Shown: in pieces, positions 23,442 through 32,947 of the stretch | Position numbering within the stretch: position 1 is the stretch's first letter | How the letters are laid out: each line of letters opens with the position of its first letter | Source: Anaerosporomusa subterranea | Lineage (GTDB): Bacteria; Bacillota; Negativicutes; Sporomusales; Acetonemataceae | NCBI RefSeq assembly: GCF_001611555.1 | Contig: NZ_LSGP01000017.1 | Span: 620,001-684,000, forward strand | Length of the DNA stretch: 64,000 bases | Direction: 5' to 3' | The notes under the pieces: model-generated | Database searches by the model: none | What the model saw: only the letters and a program-made list of their open reading frames with translations | What the model was told of the DNA's origin: nothing | Position numbers and translations under genes: made by a program

Positions 23442-24740
23442 ATTACTCGATACCAGGAGAAGTACAATTCCAAAAAAATAACAATGGATGAGGCACTGGC
23501 TCTAATCAAATCCGGCGATGAGATTGTTGCGGGATTTTGCGGGGGCGAGCCCATGGCCATCCTAAAGCAATTACATACCATCAAGGATCGAGTCACCGAT
23601 GTTACGGTCTGGTACTCATTAGGAATGGGCAAATATGAATTTTTTACTAATCCAGAGTTGAAGCTGCATTTTACTACTAATAGCTGGTTTCATGGCTTTG
23701 GGGCAAGAGAGGCGCATTCTCTGGGCACTGTGAGCTTCCAGCCAGGCCATCTGCACAATGCCTTTACCCGAAAGATTGAAGTCAAACCGCCGAATGTCTT
23801 TATCGGCACCGTAACTCCTATGGATCAACACGGCTATGTGAAAACTTCACTCAGCGTGTTGTATGAAAAAACATTTGTTGAACATGCCGATTTAGTGATT
23901 ATGGAAGTAAACCCTCATTTGCCTAACGTGGGCGGGGATACGGAATTGCCGATTGATCTGGTAGACTATTTTGTCGAAGTCGATCGTCCAATCCCGGTAT
24001 TGCCGACCGCAGAGGTCCAAGAACTTGATAAAATCATTGGCGGCTATGTGGCGAGCCTGGTGAATGATGGAGACACTATTCAGCTAGGAATCGGCGGCAT
24101 CCCTAATGCCGTCGCCTTAGCCTTCATGGACAAAAAGGATCTTGGCGTTCACACGGAGATGATCACCAGCAGCATGGCCGCTCTGGCAGAGGCTGGAGTT
24201 ATCACCGGCAGCAAGAAAAGTTTGCACAGAGGCAAGATGATCGGGACTTTTGCCTTGGGGAATCAGAAACTATATGATTTTCTAGATGGCAATCCCTCGG
24301 TGCAACTGCTCAGGGGGAACTATGTAAACAATCCGTTTGTTATCGCCAAAAATGATAATATGGTTTCCATTAATACAGCGCTGCAAGTGGACTTGAGCGG
24401 ACAAGTTTGCTCTGAGTCGATTGGGCTCAGGACCTATAGCGGATCAGGCGGGCAAAATGATACGGCTGAAGGTGCCATTCATGCGAAGAATGGCCGGTCA
24501 ATCATCGCCTTGTATTCAACAGCTAAGAACGGAACGATTTCCGCTATTCAGCCATGGTTGACGCCGGGAGCGGCGGTTACTTTATCCAGAAATAATATTG
24601 ACTATATTGTTACCGAGTATGGCATTGCTCCGATGAAAGCGAGAACGATCAAGCAAAGGGTGGAAAACCTGATTGCCATCGCTCACCCGGATTTCCGCAG
24701 CGAATTGCGCGAGATGGCATTTAAACATGAGATATGGTGA
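23442..24740 (+). CDS. Acetyl-CoA hydrolase/4-hydroxybutyrate CoA-transferase family protein, probable ATT start
   Basis: Transfers CoA between acyl groups, family of 4-hydroxybutyrate CoA-transferase and Cat1. From ATT 23442 the product has 432 residues, the usual family length. It begins TRYQEKYNSKKITMDEALALIKSGD, where the family normally starts, and contains IQLGIGGIPNAVA, the active-site region SESIGLRTYSGSGG and VTEYGIAPMKARTIKQR. A perfect AAGGAGG (23427-23433) stands eight bases before the ATT, while no ATG, GTG or TTG is suitably placed. TTG 23424 overlaps the site and the ATG at 23484 cuts into the conserved domain. The longer frame from 23352 runs through the upstream inverted repeat. 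Confidence 0.85.
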   Translation: MTRYQEKYNSKKITMDEALALIKSGDEIVAGFCGGEPMAILKQLHTIKDRVTDVTVWYSLGMGKYEFFTNPELKLHFTTNSWFHGFGAREAHSLGTVSFQPGHLHNAFTRKIEVKPPNVFIGTVTPMDQHGYVKTSLSVLYEKTFVEHADLVIMEVNPHLPNVGGDTELPIDLVDYFVEVDRPIPVLPTAEVQELDKIIGGYVASLVNDGDTIQLGIGGIPNAVALAFMDKKDLGVHTEMITSSMAALAEAGVITGSKKSLHRGKMIGTFALGNQKLYDFLDGNPSVQLLRGNYVNNPFVIAKNDNMVSINTALQVDLSGQVCSESIGLRTYSGSGGQNDTAEGAIHAKNGRSIIALYSTAKNGTISAIQPWLTPGAAVTLSRNNIDYIVTEYGIAPMKARTIKQRVENLIAIAHPDFRSELREMAFKHEIW

Positions 24741-24768
24741 CACAGACCAGGAGAGAGGAGCCACTGCT

Positions 24769-25416
24769 ATGAGTAAGATTAAGCAGTATGAAGAGGCCGT
24801 TGCCCTGTTTGCGGATGGACAAACGATCATGATTGGCGGGTTCCTTGGGACAGGGACTCCGGAAAGTCTGGTAGACGGACTAGTTGCCAGAGGGGTTAAG
24901 AATCTGAACATTATTGCCAATGATACCGCGTTTCCTGAGCAAGGCGTAGGGAAATTAATCACAAACAAGCAGGCTGCTAAAGTGATTGTCTCTCATATCG
25001 GAACCAATCCGGAAACTGGCAGGCAATTTAATCAACAGGAGTTGGACGTGGAATTTTCGCCGCAAGGCACTTTGGCTGAACGGATTCGCTGCGGAGGGTC
25101 GGGCCTCGGCGGCGTACTGACTCCGACCGGCGTGGGTACTGTTGTCGAGCAGGGCAAAGAAAAAATCGTGCGGGGAGATAAAGCCTATCTGCTGGAACTT
25201 CCTTTGAAGGCCGATATTGCCCTGATCAAAGCCTGGCGAGCTGATACGGTTGGTAACTTGGTGTATCGGCGGGCGGCGAGAAATTTCAATCCGCTCATGG
25301 CCATGGCTGCTGAAATGGTCATTGTTGAAGCGGAAGAAATTGTTGAGGCAGGGAGCCTGGATCCGGATGAAATTATGACTCCCGGCATTTTTGTTGACAT
25401 GATAATTAGGGGGTAA
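24769..25416 (+). CDS. 3-oxoacid/acetoacetate CoA-transferase subunit A
   Basis: Alpha subunit of a two-subunit CoA-transferase (AtoD/ScoA type) that activates acetoacetate or butyrate using another acyl-CoA. The 215 residues contain TIMIGGFLGTGTPESLVDGL (family 'GG.G..G.P' loop), LNIIANDTAF, GGSGLGGVLTPTGVGT and the conserved KAWRADTVGNLVYR. ATG 24769 follows aggagagagg. The frame is open further upstream, overlapping the previous gene, but without a start. The beta subunit follows 12 bases later. In this operon it would activate the acetoacetate released by BKACE. Confidence 0.93.
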   Translation: MSKIKQYEEAVALFADGQTIMIGGFLGTGTPESLVDGLVARGVKNLNIIANDTAFPEQGVGKLITNKQAAKVIVSHIGTNPETGRQFNQQELDVEFSPQGTLAERIRCGGSGLGGVLTPTGVGTVVEQGKEKIVRGDKAYLLELPLKADIALIKAWRADTVGNLVYRRAARNFNPLMAMAAEMVIVEAEEIVEAGSLDPDEIMTPGIFVDMIIRG

Positions 25417-25428
25417 GGAGGTTTTTTC

Positions 25429-26085
25429 ATGGCTACTCCGCGGGAGATTATTGCAAAACGGGTTGCGCGCTTTTTTAAGGCTGGCGATGTTGTCAATCTA
25501 GGCATTGGCATGCCGACAGCCGTAGCAAATTACTTACCCCAGGACTGCGATATTTTGTTGCACTCGGAAAATGGGTTTATTGGTCTTGGACCTACGCCGG
25601 CAGCGAATATGGCGGAAAAGGATGTGGTCAATGCCGGAGGTGCGCCGGTCAGCATTGTGGCAGGCGGAGCTTGCTTTGACAGTGGGCTGTCGTTTGCTAT
25701 CGTCCGGGGCGGTCATTTGGCGGCAACAGTGCTAGGCGCGCTAGAAGTGGATGAGCAAGGCAACTTAGCCAACTGGATGGTGCCAGGTAAAATGGTGCCA
25801 GGCATGGGCGGTGCAATGGACTTGGTAGCTGGTGCGCGTAAAGTGATTATTGCGATGGAACATGCGACCAAAGACGGCGCGCCGAAGATTCTCAAACAGT
25901 GCAGCTTACCGTTGACTGCAGTTGCTGAAGTGGACTTGATTGTCACCGAACTGGGAGTTATGGAAGTAACGCCAACCGGTATTGTACTGAAAGAGTTAAT
26001 GCCGGGAGTATCGGTTCAAGACATTCAGGCAAAGACAGAGCCAGTTCTCATTATTCCTGATGTGATCGAGTGTATGGAGTCTTAG
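25429..26085 (+). CDS. 3-oxoacid/acetoacetate CoA-transferase subunit B
   Basis: Beta, catalytic subunit partnering the product of the preceding gene. It has 218 residues, with NLGIGMPTAVANYLP and the active-site motif LHSENGFIGLGP, whose glutamate forms the covalent CoA thioester in this family. Further motifs are GAMDLVAGARKVI and the C-terminal GVMEVTPTGIVLKELMPG. ATG 25429 follows aaggagg (25415-25421). Together with the thiolase at 31725 it can turn acetoacetate into two acetyl-CoA. Confidence 0.94.
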   Translation: MATPREIIAKRVARFFKAGDVVNLGIGMPTAVANYLPQDCDILLHSENGFIGLGPTPAANMAEKDVVNAGGAPVSIVAGGACFDSGLSFAIVRGGHLAATVLGALEVDEQGNLANWMVPGKMVPGMGGAMDLVAGARKVIIAMEHATKDGAPKILKQCSLPLTAVAEVDLIVTELGVMEVTPTGIVLKELMPGVSVQDIQAKTEPVLIIPDVIECMES

Positions 26086-26132
26086 ATCTGCTAAAAAGCA
26101 GAATGAGAATAGTAAAATGAGGGGGAAATATT

Positions 26133-27491
26133 GTGCGTCGTACACTGTTAGCCGGATTTCTAGTTGCCTTCTTATTTATGTGTGTTTTGCCTGTGTCGGC
26201 AAATCCGAGTAGCGCCTTTTCTACGCTGTCACCCGCTCACTGGTCCTATGATTCTATGAAGGAACTCATTCAGTCTGGCTTGGTTGCCGGTGATGTTGAC
26301 CGGTTTAAGCAGGGAAAAACACTCAGTCGCTATGAAATGGCGATTTTAGTGGCCAATGGCAATACCCGCATTGCCGATGCCACTGCCGAACAAAAGCAAA
26401 TACTCGCCAAATTAACCACTGAATTTGCGCCTGAGCTGGACAAGCTTGGCGTAGCGCCGAAAGCGCCACCAGCCGCTAAAAAACTAAACATCATGATTGA
26501 ACAGCGACTGCAATACAACTATACCAGCCTTGGAAAAACTGACGGCGGTAAATGGCCTGCCGGCAATGTTGTCGACCAAGACCAGTTTTCTGAACGGCTG
26601 CGGGTGTATTTGGATGCTCCGCTAGGTGACCAATGGCATTTCAACGCCCGGTTCTATCAGCAGAAGTTAAATTGGGGCGCAGATACAAATAATAGCTCCG
26701 GCGGGGATACTAACGGAAGATTTGACCGTTACTATGTGACAGGCAAAGATATTTTAGGCGGTAATCTAGAAGTTGGTAAAAATTTCTTATATCCAGGTAA
26801 AGGAACCTTCTTTGGCAACATGGGCGACATCGATGGTATCATCTACACTGCCAAAATGGATAAACTTAAGTTTCGCGGAGCGTACGCCAAGTTGGACTTC
26901 GTCACTAACGGCTCTGCTCCCGCAGGCGCTCTCCATTTGGCTGAAGTCAGTTATAAACCGACCCCCACCTCAGACCTTGGCGCCTATGTGTTGTCACATG
27001 AGTTGTCGCCTGGGAACAAAGATATTGATCTGTTCAGCGTTAACGGCGCAGTTCAACTGAGCGACAAGTTTTCTCTCTCCTATGAGTGGGCGAGAAATAA
27101 CGCTGACGGCGCTGCATATCATGGTAAGTCAGGCTATATTGTTGCTCTGCAATCCCGCTACCAAAATACTTGGCGGATGCCCCCGATCTATGACGGCGCG
27201 GTGAATCCGTTCAAAAAAGGCGATTCGGCTTGGGCGATTTCTTACCGGCACATGCCAGCCGGAGTGTCCGGCCAGTTTAATCGTGGCGCGAACTCTATCG
27301 CTCCGCTATCCACTGATTCTTTAGGCGGCTATCAAAATAATTTGAATAACGTCAATGCTTGGCGTGCGGATTACTACTGCGTTCCCTGGAATAATGTGGC
27401 TTGGGCTGTAGTCTATGACCGCTCGAAAGAGATTGATAACAAGTTTACCAATAATAGTATACAGACGGCGTTTATCTTCCTATTTAAGTAA
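26133..27491 (+). CDS. SLH-domain outer-membrane porin (OmpM-like)
   Basis: Outer-membrane channel typical of Negativicutes, in which an N-terminal S-layer homology domain tethers the barrel to the cell wall. The 452-residue protein has a signal peptide (TLLAGFLVAFLFMCVLPVSA), one SLH domain (about residues 30-85, SPAHWSYDSMKELIQSGLVAG..LSRYEMAIL), a short helical linker and a beta-barrel of about 340 residues with alternating aromatic strands, ending in IQTAFIFLFK with the aromatic C-terminus usual for barrels. GTG 26133 with agggggaa. Its location in the catabolic operon suggests it helps the substrate cross the outer membrane. Confidence 0.88.
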   Translation: MRRTLLAGFLVAFLFMCVLPVSANPSSAFSTLSPAHWSYDSMKELIQSGLVAGDVDRFKQGKTLSRYEMAILVANGNTRIADATAEQKQILAKLTTEFAPELDKLGVAPKAPPAAKKLNIMIEQRLQYNYTSLGKTDGGKWPAGNVVDQDQFSERLRVYLDAPLGDQWHFNARFYQQKLNWGADTNNSSGGDTNGRFDRYYVTGKDILGGNLEVGKNFLYPGKGTFFGNMGDIDGIIYTAKMDKLKFRGAYAKLDFVTNGSAPAGALHLAEVSYKPTPTSDLGAYVLSHELSPGNKDIDLFSVNGAVQLSDKFSLSYEWARNNADGAAYHGKSGYIVALQSRYQNTWRMPPIYDGAVNPFKKGDSAWAISYRHMPAGVSGQFNRGANSIAPLSTDSLGGYQNNLNNVNAWRADYYCVPWNNVAWAVVYDRSKEIDNKFTNNSIQTAFIFLFK

Positions 27492-27576
27492 TAGCAAGCA
27501 TTAAAGCGGACCCGGCTGCTGCGTGCCGGTTGGTGTAGAGGGCTAGGTTCTATCTTCCTATTTGGATTGAGGATTT

Positions 27577-27604
27577 GACGGATGAGTGTCAGCACTCCTC
27601 CGTC
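27577..27604 (+). terminator. Terminator-like hairpin after the porin gene
   Basis: Stem gacggatgagtg / cactcctccgtc with one mismatch, then T-rich sequence (cttatcttttt). Confidence 0.6.
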
Positions 27605-27669
27605 ACTTATCTTTTTCGTTGCTATATCATCGACATATAGTCGTAATAACAGTATTTGAGGAGGATATC

Positions 27670-28521
27670 ATGGACGAGGAAGCTCAAATTCTTGAACATT
27701 TTTTGCACGTGTTTCCACTACTGAACAACTACTCTATTAATGAATTGGGCGTGGTCGTAACTAATCGTGAGAAGTATTTGTTGTTTAAGCCGGGTAAAGG
27801 TATGACCGATGTAAAGATTCCGGCAGGAACTCTATTGAAACCTGGTACGGCAGTGCTTCAAGCTATGAATGAAAATCGGCGGGTGGTCATGCGTGGCGAT
27901 AAAGCGACCTTTGGTCTGCCCTATATTGCTTGCGCCTACCCGATTCACGGCTCACGGGGCGAAGTCATTGGCGGCGCGGTGCTCTTGGAGACAGTTGACA
28001 AACAAGATGAGTTAAAGGATTTAGCTGTCAGACTTAATGATGATATCAATGTTTTAGCCAGCACGACCGAAGAACTATCCGCCCAGGCGCAAGAAATCGC
28101 AACTGTCAGTGACAGTTTGGCCAAGGTGGCAAGTGAGTCGCAAACCCGAGTGAAAGAAACCGGTCAGGTGATTAGTCTGATCAAATCCATTGCTAACCAG
28201 ACCAACCTACTTGGCCTAAATGCAGCCATTGAAGCCGCCAGGGTGGGCGATCAAGGGCGCGGTTTCGGTGTGGTGGCAGATGAAATCCGCAAACTGGCTT
28301 TAAGCAGTTCTGATTCAATCAGAAAAATTGAAGACATCATTAACACAGTGCAAAATGACAGTGCAGTGACTGGACAACAGTTGGCTTATGTCAACGAACT
28401 AGTAACTCAAATAGCGATCGCCATCACCAGCGTTGCCCAAACAATCGAGAAATCCAGCCAATTGACCGGCGATCTTGATCACATGGCCGAACGGCTGGTA
28501 TCAGATCGAAGCGCAGGATAG
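27670..28521 (+). CDS. Soluble methyl-accepting chemotaxis-type transducer
   Basis: A 283-residue cytoplasmic protein with no membrane segment. The first ~120 residues form a small sensor region ([20 protein letters not shown], later [19 protein letters not shown], like a heme/PAS-type or YkuI-like sensor). The rest is a short coiled-coil signalling domain containing the chemoreceptor tip [18 protein letters not shown] and [16 protein letters not shown] 27670 follows ggagg. The long upstream frame to 27586 is in the terminator. It is followed by beta-oxidation genes, so it may sense the pathway's substrate or an intermediate and feed the flagellar system, though that is inference. Confidence 0.82.
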   Translation: MDEEAQILEHFLHVFPLLNNYSINELGVVVTNREKYLLFKPGKGMTDVKIPAGTLLKPGTAVLQAMNENRRVVMRGDKATFGLPYIACAYPIHGSRGEVIGGAVLLETVDKQDELKDLAVRLNDDINVLASTTEELSAQAQEIATVSDSLAKVASESQTRVKETGQVISLIKSIANQTNLLGLNAAIEAARVGDQGRGFGVVADEIRKLALSSSDSIRKIEDIINTVQNDSAVTGQQLAYVNELVTQIAIAITSVAQTIEKSSQLTGDLDHMAERLVSDRSAG

Positions 28522-28538
28522 ACAAGGGAGGGTGAAGT

Positions 28539-29339
28539 ATGGAGTTTGCCAAAATTGCATTTCAACAACAGCAGGGAATCGCTACCATTACGATTAACAG
28601 TCCGCAAAATTTAAACGCGATCACAGCCGATGTGGCTGAGGAGATGCTGGCGGCGTTGGCGGTTTGTGAGTCAGAGGAATCAGTGAGGGTTGTCGTGATC
28701 ACTGGCGCAGGGCGGGCTTTCAGTTCAGGAGGCGATATCGCGGCAATGAAACAAGCATTAGCTCAGGGCAGTGCGGCCATCATGCTAGGGCCAGGCGTTA
28801 AAAAGGTCAGTCAGTTGGCTCTAGCAATCCGCAACCTGCGCAAGCCGGTTATCGCAGCTGTGAATGGCTTTGCTGCCGGGGCAGGGGCTAATCTAGCGCT
28901 GGTGTGCGATTTTCGCATCGCTGCCGAGCAGGCGCAGTTTATCGAGGCTTTCATTACTATTGGGCTGGTGCCGGACATGGGTGGAGTCTATCTGTTGACA
29001 AAGGCTGTTGGCTATGCCAAGGCGACCGAACTGTGCATGACCGGAGCTCCGCTCACTGCCCAGGATGCGCTGGCGTTTGGCTTGGTTAACCAGGTGGTGC
29101 CGGCGGAAGCGCTGGCGGAAGCGGTGGAGAAGTTCGCTCAAAAGCTCGCGGCAATGCCGCCCCTGGCTCTAGGCAGGATTAAAGCTTTGATTAACCGGGC
29201 GGCGTTTGACCGTTTTGAAATGGACTTGAGCAACGAGTATGAGTATCAACTGGCAAGCGCGGCAGAAGCGGATTTTATGGAAGGAATTAACGCATTCCTG
29301 GAAAAAAGACAGCCTGTCTTCACCGCGAAAGCGCGTTGA
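28539..29339 (+). CDS. Enoyl-CoA hydratase/isomerase family protein
   Basis: Crotonase-fold enzyme of 266 residues, hydrating 2-enoyl-CoA in beta-oxidation. The first oxyanion-hole segment is ITGAGRAFSSGGDIAAMK, the second is AAVNGFAAGAGANLALVCD, and IGLVPDMGGVYLL carries the catalytic region (Asp in place of one of the two Glu of classic crotonase). The substitution leaves open whether it is a hydratase, an isomerase or another crotonase activity. ATG 28539 behind gggagg. FadN follows 25 bases after the stop, in the same operon. Confidence 0.88.
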   Translation: MEFAKIAFQQQQGIATITINSPQNLNAITADVAEEMLAALAVCESEESVRVVVITGAGRAFSSGGDIAAMKQALAQGSAAIMLGPGVKKVSQLALAIRNLRKPVIAAVNGFAAGAGANLALVCDFRIAAEQAQFIEAFITIGLVPDMGGVYLLTKAVGYAKATELCMTGAPLTAQDALAFGLVNQVVPAEALAEAVEKFAQKLAAMPPLALGRIKALINRAAFDRFEMDLSNEYEYQLASAAEADFMEGINAFLEKRQPVFTAKAR

Positions 29340-29364
29340 GGGGCAGCGAAAAGGAGGGTTTGTT

Positions 29365-31710
29365 GTGCTTGACATTCGAAAAGCAGCCGTCATCGGGTCA
29401 GGGGTAATGGGGGGAGCAATTGCAGCCCACTTGGCCAATGCCGGACTTGTGGTGACTCTTTTGGATATTGTTCCTGCTCAGCTTCTGGATGCAGAGGCGA
29501 AAAAGGGGCTCACTCTGCAGGATAGGGTGGTGCGCAATCGCATTGTTCTGCAGGCAAAGGAGAAAATGCAAAACCCCAAGTCTATGCAGCTTTATACAAA
29601 AACTAATCTGGAGCGTGTCACTTTCGGTAATCTGGACGATGATCTGGAACTCTTGCGGCAAGCGGATTGGGTCGTGGAAGCGGTAGTTGAAAATTTGCCA
29701 ATAAAAAAAGAATTGTTTATCAAGATAGCGCCGTATCTCAAGCCGAATGTCATCTTGACTTCCAATACATCCGGTATTTCTGTCAACGCGATGAGCGAAG
29801 TCCTGCCTGAGGAACTCAAGCCAAACTTCTTAATTACGCATTTCTTCAATCCGCCGCGACATATGAGATTGTTAGAGTTAATCCCTTCACGCCATACAGC
29901 GGGCGGTCTGCTGGAATATGTGACCGAATTCTGTGAGGAGAAGCTTGGCAAAGGAGTCGTATTGGCAAAAGATACGCCAGGGTTTATTGCCAACCGGGTT
30001 GGGACGTACGCCTTGACGCTCACTATTCATAAGATGCTGGAGTATGGATTACGGTTTGAAGAAGTGGACGCCCTAACTGGCAGTGAAATCGGTCGGCCGA
30101 ACACCGGAACATTCCGTTTGCTGGATATGGTTGGATTGGATACGCTCAATCATGTAGCGCCATATCTGAAAAGTAATGTCAATAGCGACAAGGAAAAAGC
30201 AGTACTGGCTCTGCCGGATTACATCGGCAAAATGCTGGCGGCTGGTTACCTGGGTGATAAATGCAAACAAGGCTTCTACAAAAAGGTGGAAGCCGAAACT
30301 TGGGTAATAGATCCGGTTACTCTGGAGTATGGGCCGAAGAAAGCTGTGGAATCTGCTGGCTTGGCTGCGGCTAAGGCGGCGAAGTCTTTGCCGGAGAAGC
30401 TTGACAGCATGATCAATGCTGAAGACCAGGCGGGGCGTTTTGTCTGGGATTGTATTAAGCATACGCTGTTGTTTGCCGCCAGCCTAATTCCTGCGGTGGC
30501 TAATGACGCGACTGCCATTGATAACGCTATGAAGTGGGGTTACAACTGGAGTGTTGGCCCGTTTGAGTTGTGGGATTTAATCGGGGTCAGAAAATCTGTC
30601 GAGCGGATGCAAGCTGAAGGTGAAACCATTCCCGCATTGGTAACAGACTTACTCGCTGCCGGTAAAACCTGCTTCTATGACAAAGACTCCGCTGTGACAA
30701 CCGGCGAAAAAATTACTGTTATGCAGCTGAGAAAACAGTCTGAGCCGATCCTTGCAAATGCTGACGCCTCGCTGCTGGATTTGGGAGATGGGGTTGCCTG
30801 TTTTGCCCTTCACTCCCCGAACAGCAGCATCACTGATAACGCGATTGCTTTGATGAATCAGGCAATTAGCGAGGTGGAAGCCAACTATAAAGGTATGGTT
30901 ATTGCCAGCAGCGGCAAGAACTTCTGCGTTGGCGCGAATCTGCAATTGGTCTTGGGGCTGGCGCAGGCGAAGAACTGGGCTGGACTGGAAAATCTGGTCA
31001 GTAATTTTCAGGATATGAATATGAATTTGAAGTATTGTTCCAAGCCAGTTATCGCCACGCCATACGCTATGACACTTGGCGCCGGCGCGGAGATGGCTAT
31101 GCACGCGAGGCAAGTTTGCGTTTATGGCGAAACCTATTTAGGATTGGTCGAGATTGGGGTCGGCCTGCTGCCAGGCGGTGGCGGGACCAAGGAACTGCTA
31201 TTGCGGACGACTGAGACGGCGCAGGCGGATGCTAAAGTTGACTTGACTCCGTTTGTCAGCAAAGCATTTGAGACCATCAGCACCGGTAAAGTATCTGCCA
31301 GCGGTTCAGACGCAATCCAAATTGGCTATCTGCGCTCAAACGATATCCTGGTCATGAATAAAGATACTCAATTACACCAGGCTAAGGCGGCAGTTTTACA
31401 CCAGGCGCAGTTCCTCGATCCGAAGTACCGCACCCGGCAGTACCGCGTCGGCGGTCGAGGTTTGCTGGCTCTGTGTCAATATGTTTTATACAACAAGAAA
31501 CAAGGCGGCTTTATCTCGCCCTATGACGAATATGTCGCCGGCAAGATTGCTCATGTGCTATGTGGCGGTAACGTGGCGGACAATACCCTGGTGACAGAAC
31601 AGTACTTGCTGGATTTGGAGAAAGAAATGTTTGTCAGCCTGTGCGGCGAACCGAAGACCCAGGAACGGATGATTCACATGCTTAAGACAGGCAAGCCGCT
31701 AAGAAATTAG
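29365..31710 (+). CDS. fadN: 3-hydroxyacyl-CoA dehydrogenase/enoyl-CoA hydratase fusion, FadN type
   Basis: Bifunctional beta-oxidation enzyme of 781 residues, close to the length of Bacillus FadN. The N-terminal half is the NAD-binding dehydrogenase (AAVIGSGVMGGAIAAHLANAG; SNTSGISVNAM; FFNPPRHMRLLELIP; DTPGFIANRVG). The C-terminal half is a crotonase domain from about residue 480 (VIASSGKNFCVGANLQLVL; LVEIGVGLLPGGGGTKEL). GTG 29365 has aaggaggg (29351-29358). The longer frame from 29239 overlaps the hydratase gene. It is followed by a thiolase, the same gene order as fadN-fadA in Bacillus. Confidence 0.92.
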   Translation: MLDIRKAAVIGSGVMGGAIAAHLANAGLVVTLLDIVPAQLLDAEAKKGLTLQDRVVRNRIVLQAKEKMQNPKSMQLYTKTNLERVTFGNLDDDLELLRQADWVVEAVVENLPIKKELFIKIAPYLKPNVILTSNTSGISVNAMSEVLPEELKPNFLITHFFNPPRHMRLLELIPSRHTAGGLLEYVTEFCEEKLGKGVVLAKDTPGFIANRVGTYALTLTIHKMLEYGLRFEEVDALTGSEIGRPNTGTFRLLDMVGLDTLNHVAPYLKSNVNSDKEKAVLALPDYIGKMLAAGYLGDKCKQGFYKKVEAETWVIDPVTLEYGPKKAVESAGLAAAKAAKSLPEKLDSMINAEDQAGRFVWDCIKHTLLFAASLIPAVANDATAIDNAMKWGYNWSVGPFELWDLIGVRKSVERMQAEGETIPALVTDLLAAGKTCFYDKDSAVTTGEKITVMQLRKQSEPILANADASLLDLGDGVACFALHSPNSSITDNAIALMNQAISEVEANYKGMVIASSGKNFCVGANLQLVLGLAQAKNWAGLENLVSNFQDMNMNLKYCSKPVIATPYAMTLGAGAEMAMHARQVCVYGETYLGLVEIGVGLLPGGGGTKELLLRTTETAQADAKVDLTPFVSKAFETISTGKVSASGSDAIQIGYLRSNDILVMNKDTQLHQAKAAVLHQAQFLDPKYRTRQYRVGGRGLLALCQYVLYNKKQGGFISPYDEYVAGKIAHVLCGGNVADNTLVTEQYLLDLEKEMFVSLCGEPKTQERMIHMLKTGKPLRN

Positions 31711-31724
31711 GAGGAGGTGTGGTT

Positions 31725-32873
31725 ATGAATGATGCTGTAATTGTATCTGCCGTTCGAACGCCTGCTGGCAGGGCGCCGAAAGGTGTCTTCAAAGATGTGC
31801 GTCCTGACGAACTGGCTGCCGTGGCTGTCGCCGGTTGTCTGGCTAATTTGCCCCAGAATGTGGCTGAGCATATTGATGATGTCATCCTGGGTTGTGCGTT
31901 TCCTGAATTGGAACAGGGCTTTAATGTCGCCCGGACTGTAGCGGTCCGTGCCGGATTACCTTACTCGGCTGCCGGGATGACAGTAAATCGATTTTGCTCG
32001 TCCGGTCTGCAGGCGATTGCTGCCGCAACAGCAGAGATTGCGATGGGATGGGCTGATGTGGTAATCGCCGGCGGGGTTGAGAGTATGAGCATGATTCCGA
32101 TGGGCGGCATGAAAATGACTCCTAATCCGTATCTGATGGAACAAAATCCGGGTTATTATCTGGCTATGGGGTTGACGGCAGAAGAAGTTGCTACGCGGTA
32201 TGGAGTGACGCGCCAGATGCAGGATGAGTTCGCCTATAGTAGCTGCCAAAAAGCGGAGGCGGCTATTGCTACGGGCAGATTGCAAGGGGAAATCTCGCCG
32301 GTAATGGTGAGTCGGGAGGGGCGTCAAACCCTTGTCGCTATAGACGAATTGAAGAAGGGTGCGACTCTGGAGGGGCTGGCGGCGTTAAAGCCGGTTTTTA
32401 AATTAAATGGCACAGTGACCGCAGGCAATGCATCGCCAATGAGTGACGGAGCCAGCGCAGTTATGATCATGTCTGAGAAAAAGGCGCAGGAACTTGGGGC
32501 TAGGCCCTTGGGAAGATTAAAGAGTTTTGCTGTTGTCGGCGTGGAACCGGAAGTGATGGGGATTGGGCCAATAAAGGCGATTCCCAAAGTGTTGCAGCAG
32601 GCAGGTCTTAGTCTGAAAGATATCGGCTTGATTGAGCTAAATGAGGCGTTTGCTACACAGGCAGTTGCCTGCATCAACACACTAGGTATCAATCCTGAGA
32701 TTGTGAACGTCAATGGAGGCGCCATCGCCCTAGGACATCCGCTCGGATGCACCGGCGCCAAATTAACAACGACTTTGTTACACGAAATGGCGAGACGCAA
32801 GGTTCAGTATGGCATCGTGAGCATGTGCATTGGCGGCGGCATGGGGGCTGCCGGGGTGTTTGAACGGTTGTAG
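31725..32873 (+). CDS. fadA: Acetyl-CoA C-acyltransferase (thiolase)
   Basis: Cleaves 3-ketoacyl-CoA or acetoacetyl-CoA with CoA. The 382-residue product has the nucleophilic cysteine in VNRFCSSGLQAIA, GGVESMSMIPMGG, the His region NEAFATQAVACI, NVNGGAIALGHPLGCTGAK, and the C-terminal catalytic Cys in GIVSMCIGGGMGAAGVFE. ATG 31725 follows gaggagg. It is the last gene of the catabolic cluster and completes conversion of acetoacetyl-CoA to acetyl-CoA. Confidence 0.94.
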   Translation: MNDAVIVSAVRTPAGRAPKGVFKDVRPDELAAVAVAGCLANLPQNVAEHIDDVILGCAFPELEQGFNVARTVAVRAGLPYSAAGMTVNRFCSSGLQAIAAATAEIAMGWADVVIAGGVESMSMIPMGGMKMTPNPYLMEQNPGYYLAMGLTAEEVATRYGVTRQMQDEFAYSSCQKAEAAIATGRLQGEISPVMVSREGRQTLVAIDELKKGATLEGLAALKPVFKLNGTVTAGNASPMSDGASAVMIMSEKKAQELGARPLGRLKSFAVVGVEPEVMGIGPIKAIPKVLQQAGLSLKDIGLIELNEAFATQAVACINTLGINPEIVNVNGGAIALGHPLGCTGAKLTTTLLHEMARRKVQYGIVSMCIGGGMGAAGVFERL

Positions 32874-32947
32874 CGGAATAACGGTATACCCCGGCAGCGC
32901 GCTCCACCCTCTCGGTAGTGGGAAAGTTGAAAACGTGCGAACATGGA

